A stretch of DNA of 64,000 nt from Ryuthela nishihirai (GCA_038380435.1 JAWZYU010000013.1:66234446-66298445); one strand, 5' to 3'. Positions 21,301 to 33,071 are shown, numbered from the stretch's first letter. The notes: generated by a model from the sequence alone, not told the origin. A program made the numbers and translations.

Positions 21301-21968
21301 GGTTGTGATTCAGTTAATCTGAATGGTTGCAGTCTTGAGCAGGTGTCACAGTTTAATTACCTTGGGAGCTATGTAATGATACTGGTGATGTGCGGCATGA
21401 GATTAACAGACGGATAGGTATTGCTGCCGGGACTTTAAAGAATCTATGGAGATTGTGGAGAAATAGGCGTATACACCTAAAGACTAAAATTAGACTGTAT
21501 AATAGTTTGGTTCTTTCTAGGGTTAGTTATGGTAGTGAAACCTGGACGCTGTGTAAACAAGATAACAGGAAACTAGATGCTTTTGATTCTAGATGCTTAC
21601 GCAGTATCTTGGGTATTAGGTGGTTTAACTTTGTAACTAATGATGAGGTTAGGCAAAGGAGTCTGCAACCTCCTTTAAGCAGCATATTGTGCAGAGAGAG
21701 ACTCCGCTGGTTTGGCCATGTTGCTCGTATGGATAATTATAGATTGGCGAATAGGGTAATGAACAGTGTGCCTAGAGGCCTCAGAAGTAGGGGGAGACCT
21801 AGGATGCGGTGGGCAGACAATGTCAAACAGGACCTTGTTAGAATTGGTGTGCAGTGGCCGGATGCAGCAGATGTAGCTCAGGACAGATATGCTTGGAGAA
21901 TTAAACTGCGTGGTCTGGTTGGACCTCCGTAGCCCATGGCTGCTTGAGGATGATGATGATGATGATTT
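18330..21968 (+). mobile_element. RTE-clade LINE, nearly full length
   Basis: The 5' region (ACTGGAAGGAGAGCTGTG, CAGAACCGGCCAGGTC) matches the heads of the fragments at 10.9 and 25.6 kb. An endonuclease-reverse transcriptase frame follows, and a 3' tail of GATGATGATGATGAT at about 21945-21966, the short microsatellite tail usual for RTE elements. No poly(A) is present. Target duplications were not resolved. It is the best-preserved autonomous-type element here and a plausible source of the relics at 4.7, 9.4, 17.3, 25.5 and 45 kb. Confidence 0.88.
18780..21932 (+). pseudogene. RTE endonuclease-reverse transcriptase, three frameshifts
   Basis: The APE-type endonuclease shows GTWNVRTL, LGLQETRW, LVLGDFNAKVG and IGPDHYLV near 19080-19780. 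The reverse transcriptase shows PIFKKGVRSSCDNYRGISLL, FVDFKKAFDSVDR, GVRQGCILSP and LDYADDLALLAN near 20610-21190. The C-terminal CRERLRWFGHVARMDNYR ends at 21932. Three single-base-type shifts break it: a lost G near 19530 (GGGAGGGG, where the copy near 44930 has one more G), a loss near 19990 and a gain near 21380. Otherwise the frame is open. The enzyme would nick and reverse transcribe at the target site. The shifts could be true decay or consensus errors in homopolymers. Confidence 0.88.
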
Positions 21969-22620
21969 ATAAAATTATGTAATATTTACCATATGATACT
22001 AAAATGAAAAAATAAGTCTCCGTGCCTTTTAAAATGCAATTAAAGATATAGTTTTACATTCTACGAATATGTGTATAAACTTTATTAACTGTGTTTGCTT
22101 TCAATCGTTTTTGAATCAATTTGTTTTGTGTGAAATGAATTTGTGAATCAATTGTATGTTCTGTTCTGAAAATGTTTCTGTTTTAACAAATGAAGAATAT
22201 TTTGTATCTTGGTTTGATATACATTATACCTTAAATAATTCTGAAGTTTCCATACTGCTTTGGTAGGAAGCTCTTTTGAAAATTATATATTCCTATCTGG
22301 GATATATGCTGCAAATTTCCCCTTAGTTTAATCTATTTCGCTGTGTGTATTTTGGGGTGTTTTTGTAATGTGCGTATTAACGTACAAATATTTCATTGTA
22401 TATTAATACATTTGTTTGTGCTGAATGATCAGAGTTTGTTTTTGCTGCCTGTATAGAATTGGCCAGACCACGAAGATGCAAAATATCAAAAGAGGATTGG
22501 GAAGGGAGTCTCTGGGATGAGGAGTGACAAACTCCTTCAAATCAAATTAGCAACACTGCTTGTAACTGAATGCTAACAGAATTCTGGAGGAGTAGGAAAA
22601 TTCCTTTTCCGAATCTGCTG
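21969..22620. other. AT-rich stretch
   Basis: No gene is recognised. TGGCCAGACCACGAAG near 22460 is not followed by a family I can name. Confidence 0.35.
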
Positions 22621-22621
22621 A

Positions 22622-23590
22622 GATAATAATAATTTATTCCATGCGGGGGATTACAGTAAATATTTTGGGCTGGAGATTGAGGTGGTAGCATCACTGGTAA
22701 TTTTGACTATTAATTTAAATGTTTAAGTGGCTATGATGCCCCAGTACATTTGAGAAATTAAAAAGAGAATTAAGGATAAAAACGTATAAAATGTAAATTG
22801 TACGAAATGCAAAATGGAATAATGAATTGAAATTGAATTGAAATTAAATTAGTACAAAAATAGAAACATGTTTATAGGATTGTTTTAATTATTTGATACA
22901 CGTAAACAAAATGAGAAGTTGGCAGACGAAGACAAACATATAACATGAAATATGAAAGGTATTAATCAGGGGGAGGAAAAAGAAGGTTTAAGATAACAGA
23001 GAGTAATATTGAATGAATGAAGAGGGCAAAAAGGATTGAGAATAATCCAGACAAGGAACAAAGATGGGGAGTGGGAATAGGGGTGAGGAGATATTTCTGT
23101 TTAAACGTTTCGATATTTTAATAGGAGTGAGGTAATATAGTTTTTGAATTTTGTTTTAGAATTTAAAGAATTGAAATCGCTCGGTAGGGAGTTCCAAGTT
23201 GAGATTGCTTGAAAGGCAAAAGAAATTTCGCCATACTAAGCTTTAAAATCTTGCGAGCAGGAAACATTATATTTTCAGAGCGAAGGATGTGGTGATGTAA
23301 TTTAATGTAAGGTGTAAGAATCGAATGAAGGGGATCAGGTTTGTTATAAATAGTGTCGTGAATAAGGGTAATAAACCGCAGCTTTCTTCTAGATACAAGA
23401 GTGGGAATTTGGTAGTTGGAACGAATATTAGTTAGTGTTAGAGATTATCGTTAGTTAAAATACATTTTGCTGATGATTTTGAGAGCTTCATTTTGAACTC
23501 TGAAGTTCAGAAGTTTTGCGTTTTGAAGTTTAGAAAGCATGTTTTCGTATAATCTGCAGTAGGTTTCAATGTATCAACCTTCTGAAAGTG
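22622..23590 (-). mobile_element. CR1/L2-like LINE 3' relic
   Basis: The minus-strand translation from about 23570 gives pieces in the order usual for the C-terminus of CR1/L2-group reverse transcriptases: RVQNEALKII, then a two-basic SRRKLRFITLIHDTIYNK, LHHHILRSEN and a decayed WNSLP-like segment. The 3' end at 22622-22634 is an AATTATTATTAT repeat, as those elements have. Several stops occur and the 5' end is truncated. The clade assignment is by pattern only. Confidence 0.55.
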
Positions 23591-23703
23591 ATGATGATGT
23601 TACCATTTCAATTAAGATTCTTCTCGCATTGGGAAAATCTCGAATGTATCTACAAGGATTTATCAAAATAATGAAACACATGTTATTTATGGAGAACAAT
23701 TTA

Positions 23704-24752
23704 TTAATAAGCTGTAGGCCCACCTAGGGGTTCCAGAACAGGCGCAATTCGATGTAGAATACACTTATACAAGTCATACATATACGGTAATGGATTGTGG
23801 GACCATTCTTCCTGTAAAATATGGCCCAACTGTGCCAATGATGATAGAGGTGGAAAGTGTGAACTGACCTTGTGCTCCAGATATTCCCACAAATTTTCAA
23901 TAATATTTAGGGCTGGATATTGAGGTGGTAGCTCCTGTACTTCATCCTCATGCTCTGCAAACCACTACTTAACACGTTTCGCGCAATGCACGGTGCATTA
24001 TCCGCTTCAAACCATGGAAGGTCATTAGGGAACAAAGACCGCAACACCGGGTGCAGGTGGTCCCCAAGAATGGATTCGTACGTTGAGTATGTGACACGAC
24101 CCTGCAGAATAACTAATGGCCCTAAGGAATGCTATGATATGGCACCTCCATGCTTCACAGTTGGAACCAAACAGTCGGGATGGTACGTTTCTGCAGGTTG
24201 TCACCAGACGTACACTCTACCAATCATGGGAAACAATATGTAGCATGATTCATCAGACCAGATGACACGTTGCCAGTCTTTAGCATCCCAGATTTTATGT
24301 GCTTTGCACCACCTTATACGTTTTGTTGCATTGATGTTGGTAATCAGAGGTTTGTGGATTGCAGCACGGTCATAAATACCGGCACGATGAAGTTCCCGAC
24401 GAATTGTTATGACGGAAACGGGATCATTCCGACTGGTGTTCAACTCTGCTGCTATTTGTGGTGCCAAGGTCTTGTGCTTTCATTGTACAATCCGTGCCAT
24501 GGTCTTGTGCTTCCACTGTACAATCCGTGCCATAGTCTTGTGCTTCCACTGTACAATCCGTACCAACGTTCACCTATCCCTATTTGACAACTTCATATGG
24601 CGTCCACAATTTTCCCGTTTGGTGCAACGCCCTGTCCTTTTTGATAGATAGTCATAATCTTCGATACAGTTCCTCGTGCTACACCTATTATTTCCGCCGT
24701 TCTGGTTACTGAAGCTCCTGCGTACCAAAGACCATGCCTTTTTGGAGGTCAT
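23704..24752 (-). pseudogene. Tc1-type transposase, frameshifted
   Basis: Minus-strand pieces: an N-terminal helix-turn-helix region beginning MTSKKAW near 24750 but shifted soon after; then TIRRELHRAGIYDRAA, RIRWCKAHKIW and VIWSDESCYILF, containing the second-metal Asp of the DDE core; and near 23900 IENLWEYLEHKV with the final Glu, ending GGPTAY. These are scattered over different frames, so no active enzyme. The family cuts and pastes at TA. A 33-bp tandem triplication interrupts the N-terminal half. Confidence 0.85.
24468..24566 (-). repeat. 33-bp tandem triplication inside the Tc1 transposase
   Basis: Three units starting GGTCTTGTGCTTTCATTGTA at 24468, 24501 and 24534, each 33 bp (11 codons), with a few substitutions. 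The unit length preserves frame. Confidence 0.85.
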
Positions 24753-24952
24753 TGAGATCTAACATTGTCGACAATTACACCACAACGTATGTTTCACCTG
24801 CGCCTGTGGCAGTGCTACGTGGTTGCCGACATCATACTTCTCCCCTTTATATACCTCACAACTCTGGTGATGTATCCCTGTGATATGCATACGGCACATT
24901 GCGTGTACTCCAGTCGTCGTCGGTGTTTCCATTATTTTGATAAACCCCTGTA

Positions 24953-25535
24953 GGTTGGAATCAAAACTCAAACTTTAAGTGTTTAATTATAAAAAACACA
25001 TTTTTTCTTTCGTTCATTGTTGCATCAAATATAAAACTTATTATCTTGAATACATAGGACTTGAAAAATTAAAAGTTTATCAATATTGTTGAGTATCAAG
25101 TTGTTTTTTCTGTCCATTTCTACATGTTCGAAATACTAAGTAGAAATTGGAAATTTAAAATATTGATCTTTCCTTAAATTCTTATAAATCTCAATTTTAT
25201 TTAAATCAAAATAATGAAATTAGTGTCTTTAAAATATTTTTTATACCAGGTGTGAGATGTTTATTTAATTAACAGTAAAATAGATAAAGTTTTCAGATCC
25301 AAACATTTGATCGTGGATAACTCAAAGCACACCACTTTAACTTTTTTTCAGAAAAATTGAGCTAAAAACGCTTTTTAGGCGACTGCTTATCACGAAATTT
25401 TTATCATGGGTCAGCCATGGGTTTCGTAGTTATAAATTTTCAAATTTGGAAAGTTTATGCAAAGCAATGGCTATGTCTACAAAATAATATCCTAATAGAG
25501 AATGAACACAATAATTAAATAAATACTGTCTGGCA
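24953..25535. other. AT-rich stretch between Tc1 and the second RTE
   Basis: No gene, RNA or repeat is recognised. Confidence 0.4.
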
Positions 25536-26122
25536 ATGATCTGTGAATGGTAGCTTATGTAGTCACTGGAAGGAGAGCTATGCACAAATTCTATGTGATG
25601 ATGCATAGAACCGGCCAGACCTAGCACCTATTGTCCGACACCGCCTCCTCGTGGGCCGTTATTATCTTTCAAAAGAAATACTCTCTTGTGGAATTGAACG
25701 GAGGAGAGGGCTGCCATATCAGTATGGCCTACTGATCTGGACATCCATGACTATTTTTTTCTACCCTGCTGAGGAATGGTCACCCACACCGGGTCCTGGT
25801 GCTGACATATACACTAACCACTATGTGCTCTGAGCCACAATATAATGATCTGAATAAGATTCTGAGCTTGATTATCGATACTGAATTTGCTGCACTGGTG
25901 ACCCTCTGTGGAAGGAAAATATTCCGCTGTGTTTTCTGTTGTTTGTGAGTTGACAGCCCCTAGTTAATAGATTTACAGAATATATTTTATCAGCTGGTTG
26001 ATAATCCTGAGCAGTGGTCATCTCAGGAACCTGAACTTTTGTTTCTACGGGATCGTCAAATCCTACCTTGGAGGAAGTCTTCCAGTGTAGATGGCTTCAG
26101 CATTTACTAGCGGGGGAACGGG

Positions 26123-26508
26123 TTGGGTTGGGTTGTTTTACCTCTCAGCGGCACTTTTTTGCACACCATGGGCTAAATGGCCAGGTCACATGGACCCCGA
26201 AAGCTCAGAGAAGGTTGGGGGAGGGGACCCACTGGTGCAGCTGTTGGGAGACAGATGGTAGCCTCCCGTCAAGGCCATCCAGCGTGTTCTTTAACGTGCA
26301 CTGTATGGCTCTCCCGCACACGGGGCCACGGCTTAACGTCCCATCCGACGGACGGTGGCCTTTCCAAGCCCATCGGTGTCCCCTACTGACCGTGGGCAGG
26401 GCGGGGAATTTTTGCGGAGATAAATCTCAACGCTGACTCAGCTGGGACTCGAACCTGGGAACTACAGATTACGAGCCTGGCGCTACCGACTGAGCCACCC
26501 CCGCCCCT
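26123..26508 (-). repeat. SINE family 1 inserted in the RTE, 13-bp target duplication
   Basis: Full-length minus copy with the target duplication GCGGGGGAACGGG at 26110-26122 and 26509-26521. Two bases differ in the body from the 15.7-kb copy over long stretches by eye, so it is relatively young. Confidence 0.9.
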
Positions 26509-28756
26509 GCGGGGGAACGGGACATTGTCTCATTACTGTGTTACAGGTTGTTTGATATTGTGGGCATTCCCTCTCTCAATAAACATAGTTTCTTTAAACA
26601 TACCACTAACCATTTTCTTTCCATAGGTATTTGGAATGTGAGTACTCTGCACAGAGATTATTCTCTTGATGTTCTCACACAATTTACCGTTATAAATTAG
26701 ATATTCTGGGTTTGCAAGAGACCAGAAGACAGATAAAGGTCAGATTCTTAAATATAAACTTAAATCTCTCTTTTCAAGGAGGTAAGGTAAAAAAGTATCA
26801 CCAGTGCTTAGGTTTGCTTCTCAGCACACACGCTAGTGATGCCCTTCCAGGATATGAGTGCATTAATCAAAGGTTTCTTTCAGCAAAATTTTAGAAGAGC
26901 ATTAAATACTTGAATGTTATCTGCTGTTATGCCTCTAGTGAGGATGACGATGAGGATGACAAGAATAGGTTTTACGGACGACCTCAGGATATTTTTAATT
27001 CTGTCAAGAAAGGAGATATTGCCCTTGTTCTGAGTGAGTTCAATGCCAGAAGTGGTACTGTCTCTGATATTTGGGGAGGGGTGATAGGCCATTTTAGTAT
27101 TGGTAGCTGCAATGGCAATGGGCAACGTCTCCTACAGGTAAGAAAACATAATGGTTTGAGAATAATTAACACTAATTGCAATCACCATGACATACATCAG
27201 TACACATGGGTTTCACCAGATGGGCTGCATAAGAATATGATTGATTATATATTAATTAACAGCAAATGGGCTAGTTCTGTTAGGAATACCAGGGCATATA
27301 GGGGAGCTGAAATTGGATCTGACCATTAACTTTTTAAAAGTGTCTTGCAACTTAAACTTAAAAAGTGTTGTGCTAAAGTTAAAAAAATTACCTTTAATGC
27401 TGAAGCTCTGAAAGACCCAGTTATAGCTAAAGCTTACCATGATAGGTTACTTAGTCATTATGACAGTCATGGTTTGCTTACTACTGAAATTGATGAAGAA
27501 TGGGACTATTTGAAACAGGCTTTTTTGGAAACTAACAGTACTCTTTTAGGAAAAAAGGAGCTGAGGAGACAGAATTATTTGAGTGATAAGGCACTTGAGC
27601 TTATTTTAGAAAGAAATAACCCTAGAAATATTATTATTCAATAACCTATTTCTCCTAATAGAAAGCAGTAAAGATAGCTGCTGATAAGAATCTTTGGCTT
27701 TATGGTTTGGCTGGTAAAGGCAAGCAAACAGACAGCACAGCAGCAGAGAGCTATACCAGATAGTTATGTTTTGTGTGGTAGAAAACGGACTGGTATACAG
27801 GGATCGAAGGATATGCAAGGTAAGGTTATAAAAGGTGAGGATTCTGCTATAACTAGGCGGGCATATCATTTCAGTGATGTTCTATAGAATGTTATTTCTT
27901 CTACTTCCATTGTTTGTAATGATGATAGATGCGTTACTATTATCATGTCATCATTACAAAACAAAGATGAGTTATTTTGCGTATTTCTAAATTTAAAATC
28001 CATAAATCCCCAGGGTTATATGAAATTACTACTGGAATGCTTAGAGCTGTGAATTTTTCTGTTACACACTGCTGACCGAAATTTTGGATATATTTTATGA
28101 TAAAGGCATTTTTCCTCAGGACTTTACCAGAGCTATTATTATTATCCCTATTTTCAAAAAAGGTGATCGCAGTCCTTGTGATAACTATAGGGGTATCAGC
28201 CTACTCTCTGTTCCAGGTAAAGTTCTTTCCATGATTGTGCTTAATAGAATTAAGAATCTGGTTGACAGGCAATTGCGTGATGAGCAATGTGGATTCAGAA
28301 GTGGTAGAGGATGTGTGGATCAGATATTTTCACTTAGGCAGATTCTTGAGAAATATTTAGAGTTTCAGAAACCTTTGGTTATTAGTTTTTTGATTTCAAA
28401 AAGGCTTCCGACTCTGTTGATAGTCGTAATTTGTGGTTGATTGTGAAATGGTATGGCATACCAGACAAATTAGTTAACATAATGAAAGCTCTCTATAATA
28501 ACACTGAGTCGTGTGTGAGAGTTGGTAAGGCTTGTAGCAATTGGTTTAGCATTACTTCTGGTGTTCGACAAGGGTGCATTTTGTCTCCTTTTCTCTTTAG
28601 TGTGGTTATTGAATATGTTATGCAAAACTCACTACAAGGGAAATATTTAGGCCTTAAATGGTCTGGGTATACGACAATTTCTGATTTAGATTATGCTGAT
28701 GATTTAGCCCTTTTGCGAAATGATGTTGATGAGATAAATTCTTATGATGATTTCAG

Positions 28757-28813
28757 TGACAACTCCCTATGGTGTATGCAGTCTCCGTATTGCGGTGCAC
28801 CGGGATTGTCACG
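28757..28813. mobile_element. Miniature insert with short inverted ends in the second RTE
   Basis: Compared with the 18.3-kb RTE there is extra sequence between AACTCTT-like and GTTGATGAGACTGGTA. It begins GTGACAACTCCC and ends GGGATTGTCAC, an imperfect inverted pair. The exact borders are uncertain. Confidence 0.4.
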
Positions 28814-29539
28814 TATTATCACGTTGTTGATGAGACTGGTACTAAAGTAGGTTTGTTGATAAACAGAGAGAAAACTAAAGTTAGCCAGGCAGTCTGTGAT
28901 TCAGTTAATCGTCTTCAGTATGTGTTATAGTTTAATTATCTTGGGAGCTTATGTAACAGATAGTGATGATGTGCAGCATAAGATTAATAGACGAATTGGG
29001 ATTGCTGCCGAAACTTTTAAGTATCTATGGAGAGTGTGGAGAAATAGGCGTATACGCCTAAAGACTAAAATTAGTCTCTATAATTGTTTGGTTCTTTCTA
29101 GGGTTAGTTATGGTAGTGAAACTTGGACACTTTGTAAACAAGATAACACAAACTTGATATCTTTGATTCTAGATGCTTACGCAGTATCTTGGGAATTAGG
29201 TGGTTCAACCTTGTAAATAATGAAGAGGTTAGGCAAAGGAGTCGGCAACCTACTCTGAGCCGCATATTGTGCAGTGAGAGACTGCCGTTGATTCTCCCTT
29301 GGCGATATTGCCCGTATGGATAATTGTAGATTAGCAAATAGGGTTATGAACAGTGTCCTAAAGGCCTCAGAAAGAGGGGGAGACTTACGATGTGACGGAC
29401 AGACAATGTCAAATAGGACCTTGTTGGAATTGGTGTGCAGTGGTCCGATGCAGCAGATATAGTTCAGGACAGATATGTTTGGAGAACTAAATTGCACGAT
29501 CTGGTTGGACCTCCGTGATGGTGTTGATGATGTGGATGA

Positions 29540-29985
29540 ACAGTAAACGAAGGAAACTTTTCAAATAACCTTTGAGAACTTTCTTACTTAGTACGATATA
29601 TCTCAAACTACAGAAAATATCGTTTGGAATGAGATATCAACTTTTGAATTGTAGCATTAGTTTGTTCAATGGAGAATGTGTACGATCTCGCAGAAGCTGT
29701 GCATGGTTAAATTTTAAAATTTTGCCTTTATTTTGTTTACTAATAGACAGATTTACTCCGTTTCTCATACACCTTTCCATGATTTCATCCAAATGTTAAT
29801 GGGCTTTGTTTCTGATCCAGAAGGTCAGTGAATCATTTCTTATAACAATTAATTTTTAAGGAGGGTGGAAAATTCATGTTGAGGTTCTGCGCATTGGTAT
29901 AAGAAGGCTCAGTGCAAAGAGAAGTCTGGCATGAGCAGTTTGAAAAAAAAATAAAGTGTTTTTTGAAACGGATTCTGTTTATTTT
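29540..29985. other. Unassigned stretch
   Basis: No gene or repeat is recognised. Confidence 0.35.
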
Positions 29986-30289
29986 AACATACAGGGTGGT
30001 TATAATTAAACTGACATTACTCAGAGCGATTTGCGTAATGATGAAGAAAGATTTGCGTAATGATGAGAGAAGGATCTACTCGACGGATCAAGCAACAAGT
30101 GCTGGATATCTTAATAAGAACATGGGGTAGAGAACTGCAAATAAAAAAAAATAGTTATAGTGTTAGTGCCATCAGGTGGTGTGGACGCGCTAAAAGCGTA
30201 GTAGAACATGCCAATTTCTCGTGACATTGCAATAAATTACATGTGAGAGTCGCATGAGGCACACTATAAAATGCGATGTCTTCCCTGTA

Positions 30290-31440
30290 ATCGGTAAAAG
30301 GAACCACAGGTATCTGCAATAAGGATCGAGCTTTGCTAGTGAAACTCTTGTACCAAAACGGCAGTAATGCCGCCGCTGCATTACGTGAATATCTCGTCTG
30401 AAAATTATGAGAAAAGTACCTTTGTCGCTAAACGCTGAAGAATATGATACAGATATTCGAAGAAACAGGCGTTGGTGTGGCAACCGGCAAGGGTGTGGCT
30501 CCGACAGGCAAGGGTGTGGACCAGGACGAACAGGCAAGGGTGTGGCTCCGGGTAGAGGCTGGTGACCTGTTGCAAAAAGCAATATGGAAGACGTCGCACT
30601 TACCGTTGCAGAAATCCAGTCACAATCGGAACTATCCGTAGTTTGTGCAAGACAGGTATCCCGGCAACTGCAACTTCCGTGGTCAACTGTCTGTAAAGTT
30701 ATACGGTTCATCTTGAAATGGTATCCTTTAAAAATGTATAGGGTGCAGCAGCTGCAACCACGTGACAAAAAACAAGGCGCCGACTTCGCTTTGCGATTTC
30801 TGGCGAGGATGCAGGTGGATGAAATGTGCCCTTCGAAAGTCTTATGGACCGATGAGGCGCATTTTTTCGTACATGGAACAGTGAATACGCACAACTTTCG
30901 AATATGGGGACCTACACATCCGCATGCTGTGTATGATGTGTCCCTATATTCCGACTATGTAACTGTATGGTTCAGGTTTACCGCAAATTTATAATCGAGT
31001 CATTTTTCGTTGAGGAGATCACGCCTTAAGCCTCCGTGCGTCGATCGGTGAGTGGATCACGTGACACAGACCTTCTCCACCGCAAGATTATTCCGGCTTT
31101 GTAAGAAAGAAATTCACCCATAGAAAAGCCACCCCATACTGCACTTACGGCAACGCAATTGTTGCGTACCACATTTGGTGAAGACTTCCGTGGTCTTCAC
31201 CAAATGAAATAATTTTTCGAACTTTTTCCAATGCTTGGCCACCACATTCCTCCGACATAAACCCATGCGATTTTTGGTTATGGGGTTATTTGAAAAGACG
31301 AATTTACTAAAGCAATGTTGAATCGCTTGCTGAAATTAACGCAAGAATAGCAAAGCATGCTGCAGCCAATGTTTCAAGCAACTGTGGATCATGCCGTATA
31401 ACGTTTCCAGCACATGATGCATACGAAGGGTTCACATTAT
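30290..31440 (+). pseudogene. Mariner-group transposase, DUF4817-type N-terminus, broken
   Basis: Pieces in order: RALLVKLLYQNGSNAAAALR near 30330 (a helix-turn-helix of the DUF4817 type, recalled from family memory), IQIFEETG, then the open segment 30584-30994 with VSRQLQLPWSTVCKV, VLWTDEAHFFVHGTVN (catalytic Asp) and DVSLYSDYVTVWF, and near 31260 NPCDFWLWGYLK with the third acidic residue. Stops and shifts separate them. A hairpin at 31172-31206 and three copies of GGCAAGGGTGTGG near 30485-30545 are extra to the expected protein. Confidence 0.75.
31172..31206. repeat. Perfect 14-bp-arm hairpin inside the transposon
   Basis: CATTTGGTGAAGAC and its inverse GTCTTCACCAAATG surround a 7-base loop. 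It breaks the transposase frame. Confidence 0.85.
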
Positions 31441-31950
31441 GAGAATCTTGATTTTTAAAAAAGGTTATGTTTGTTCAACTTCGTATGTTCTTTATTTTAG
31501 CACACCCACGCCACCTGGTGGCATTAAAAATAACTATTTTTTTTTCGAAAATTCTCTACTCTATGTTTTTATTAAGGTATCCACCACTTTTCGCTGTGAT
31601 CAGCCGAGTAGATCCTTCTCTACATCGCTCTGAGTAATACCAGTTTAATTATAATCACCCTGTACATTGCTATAACCCATTTAGAGAAGAAAACATGATG
31701 TAAGAAATTGTTTAAGACCTGACTTACAATGGATGGTGTATCTGACCAAAAACAACAATACGAAATCTATGACAAGTGACACTGTTGAACAATAAGTGGA
31801 ATACAAAAACTTCAATTTGGCAAAGAAATGGAGCATAAGATAAATTCAAGAAGAGTTTGGAACGTCCAGTAAGAATAATTCTTATCTGGAAACGTCCAGA
31901 TAAGAAATGCCAAAGATTGTGAAAGAGAAATGATTATGTCATGAAAATAA

Positions 31951-32318
31951 AGGGGCTGGTTGGCTCATTCAATAGCACGTGAGGCTCGTAATCTACAGTT
32001 TCCAGGTTCGAGTGCCACCTGGGCCAGCGTTACCCCCCCCCCCCCTTTCCCTAAGTCAGAAAGAGTACACCGATGGGCTTGGAAAGGCCGCCCTCCTTTG
32101 ATGAGACCCAAAGATGTGGCAGGAGATTCATTCACTGTGTGCGCTAGAGAGCACGGTGAATGACATTGACAGGCGCTTCCATCTGTCTCTTAACAGCCGT
32201 CCAGTGAGCTCCTTTCCAACATTCGTTGAACTCTTGCGGTCCTTTTGACCTGCCATTTAACCATTGTGTGCAAAACAGTTCTAAGGGTAGCTTTAAAAGT
32301 AAAAGCAACCCAACAACC
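31951..32318 (+). repeat. SINE family 1, plus copy
   Basis: Head CTGGTTGGCTCATTC, B box CAGGTTCGAGTGCCACC, a 14-base C run replacing part of the body, landmarks GATGGGCTTGGAAAGGCC, tail AAAAGCAACCCAACAACC. Confidence 0.75.
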
Positions 32319-32417
32319 ATGAATGAAGAAACTCTTTTGTATTTATTAGAAAAGAAGGTAAAATACAGCATGTTTAGAAAAGCTTGCTTTAAATAACTAT
32401 ATGCATTCTTTAAATTT

Positions 32418-32786
32418 GTTTTTTTTTACCTCTGAAGGGCACTTTTTTTTTACACACAATTGGTTAAATGGCCAAGTCACAAGGACCCCGAAGGTTCAGA
32501 GAAGGTTGGGGGAAGGGGACCTACTGGACAGCTGTTAGGAGACAGATGGTAGCCTCCCGTCAAGACAATACAGGGTGTTGTTTATCGTGCACAAGGTATG
32601 GCTATCCTGCACACGGAGCCAAGGTTTAACGTCCATCCGATGGATGGCGGCCTTTCCAAGCCCATCGGTGGACCTTACTGATTGTGGGCATGGCGGTGAT
32701 AAATCTAAACGCTGGTCTGTTGGGACTTGAACATGGGAACTGCAGTTTACGACCCTGATGCACTTTCAACTGAGCCATCCCTGCCT
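32418..32786 (-). repeat. SINE family 1, minus copy, decayed
   Basis: TTTTTTTTTACCTCTGAAGG at the tail side, landmarks CCTTTCCAAGCCCATCGGTG, head complement AACTGAGCCATCCCTGCC. More substitutions than the 15.7- and 26.1-kb copies. Confidence 0.75.
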
Positions 32787-32792
32787 TCTGAC

Positions 32793-33071
32793 CACTCTTT
32801 AGAAAGAATAATCCATATCTCTCTGTTGGATTTAAATTCAATATAGGTAACACTTAGCAAATAACTTTATTCACTTGTGAACAATTACTCCTTATATTCC
32901 TATCCCCGACTGGCATCGCTTTCCGAGGAATTTCAGTCTTGTTGGAAGAAAGAAGAGAGTTCCAACAGGACTGTAACTTCCTCGGAGAACGATCACTGTC
33001 AGGGATAGAAATCACAAGTAAATAAAGTTATATTTTTCCTGTATTGAATTTAAATACTTATTCTAAGAGTG
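32793..33071. mobile_element. Palindromic MITE, about 279 bp
   Basis: Imperfect inverted arms run almost the full length. Outer pair CACTCTTTAGAAAGAATAA and the inverse of CACTCTTAGAATAAG; inner pairs ATTTAAATTCAATA, ATAACTTTATTCACTTGTGA and GAGGAATTTCAGTCTTGTTG with near-complements. The spacer near 32950 is about 12 bases. No coding capacity. Confidence 0.7.

Larger units (their letters stand above)
23653..24950 (-). mobile_element. Tc1-type DNA transposon, 1298 bp
   Basis: Inverted termini: left CAAGGATTTATCAAAATAAT, right the complement of CAGGGGTTTATCAAAATAAT, each bordered by TA (23651-23652 and 24951-24952). Size and TA flanks are typical for Tc1. A fragment of similar sequence (TGAGGTGGTAGC) stands alone at about 22665-22690. 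Confidence 0.88.
25540..29530 (+). mobile_element. RTE-clade LINE, decayed, interrupted by a SINE
   Basis: Follows the 18.3-kb RTE along its length: 5' region CACTGGAAGGAGAGCTATGC, endonuclease pieces (LVLSEFNARSGT, YILINSKWASSVRN), RT pieces (DNYRGISLLSVPGKVLS, GVRQGCILSPFLFSV, LDYADDLALLRN), a C-terminus near 29250-29500 and a GATG-type tail at 29516-29538. Many stops and shifts are present. A SINE (26123-26508) and a roughly 60-bp insert near 28757 interrupt it. More decayed than the 18.3-kb copy, so older or less constrained. Confidence 0.85.
29992..31662 (+). mobile_element. Mariner-group DNA transposon with long inverted repeats, 1671 bp
   Basis: The termini CAGGGTGGTTATAATTAAAC and the complement of CAGGGTGATTATAATTAAAC are bordered by TA (29990-29991, 31663-31664). 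The inverted repeats extend about 90-130 bp inwards (ACTCAGAGCGAT, AGAAGGATCTACTCGGC). The left repeat holds an extra copy of GATTTGCGTAATGATGA. The interior carries a broken transposase. Confidence 0.85.

Noticed and set aside
26068..26436. 122-codon plus-strand frame
   Set aside because: It lies almost wholly inside the antisense SINE inserted in the second RTE.
30190..30894. 234-codon minus-strand frame with many Cys and Leu
   Set aside because: Antisense to the mariner-group transposase, whose motifs are clear on the plus strand.
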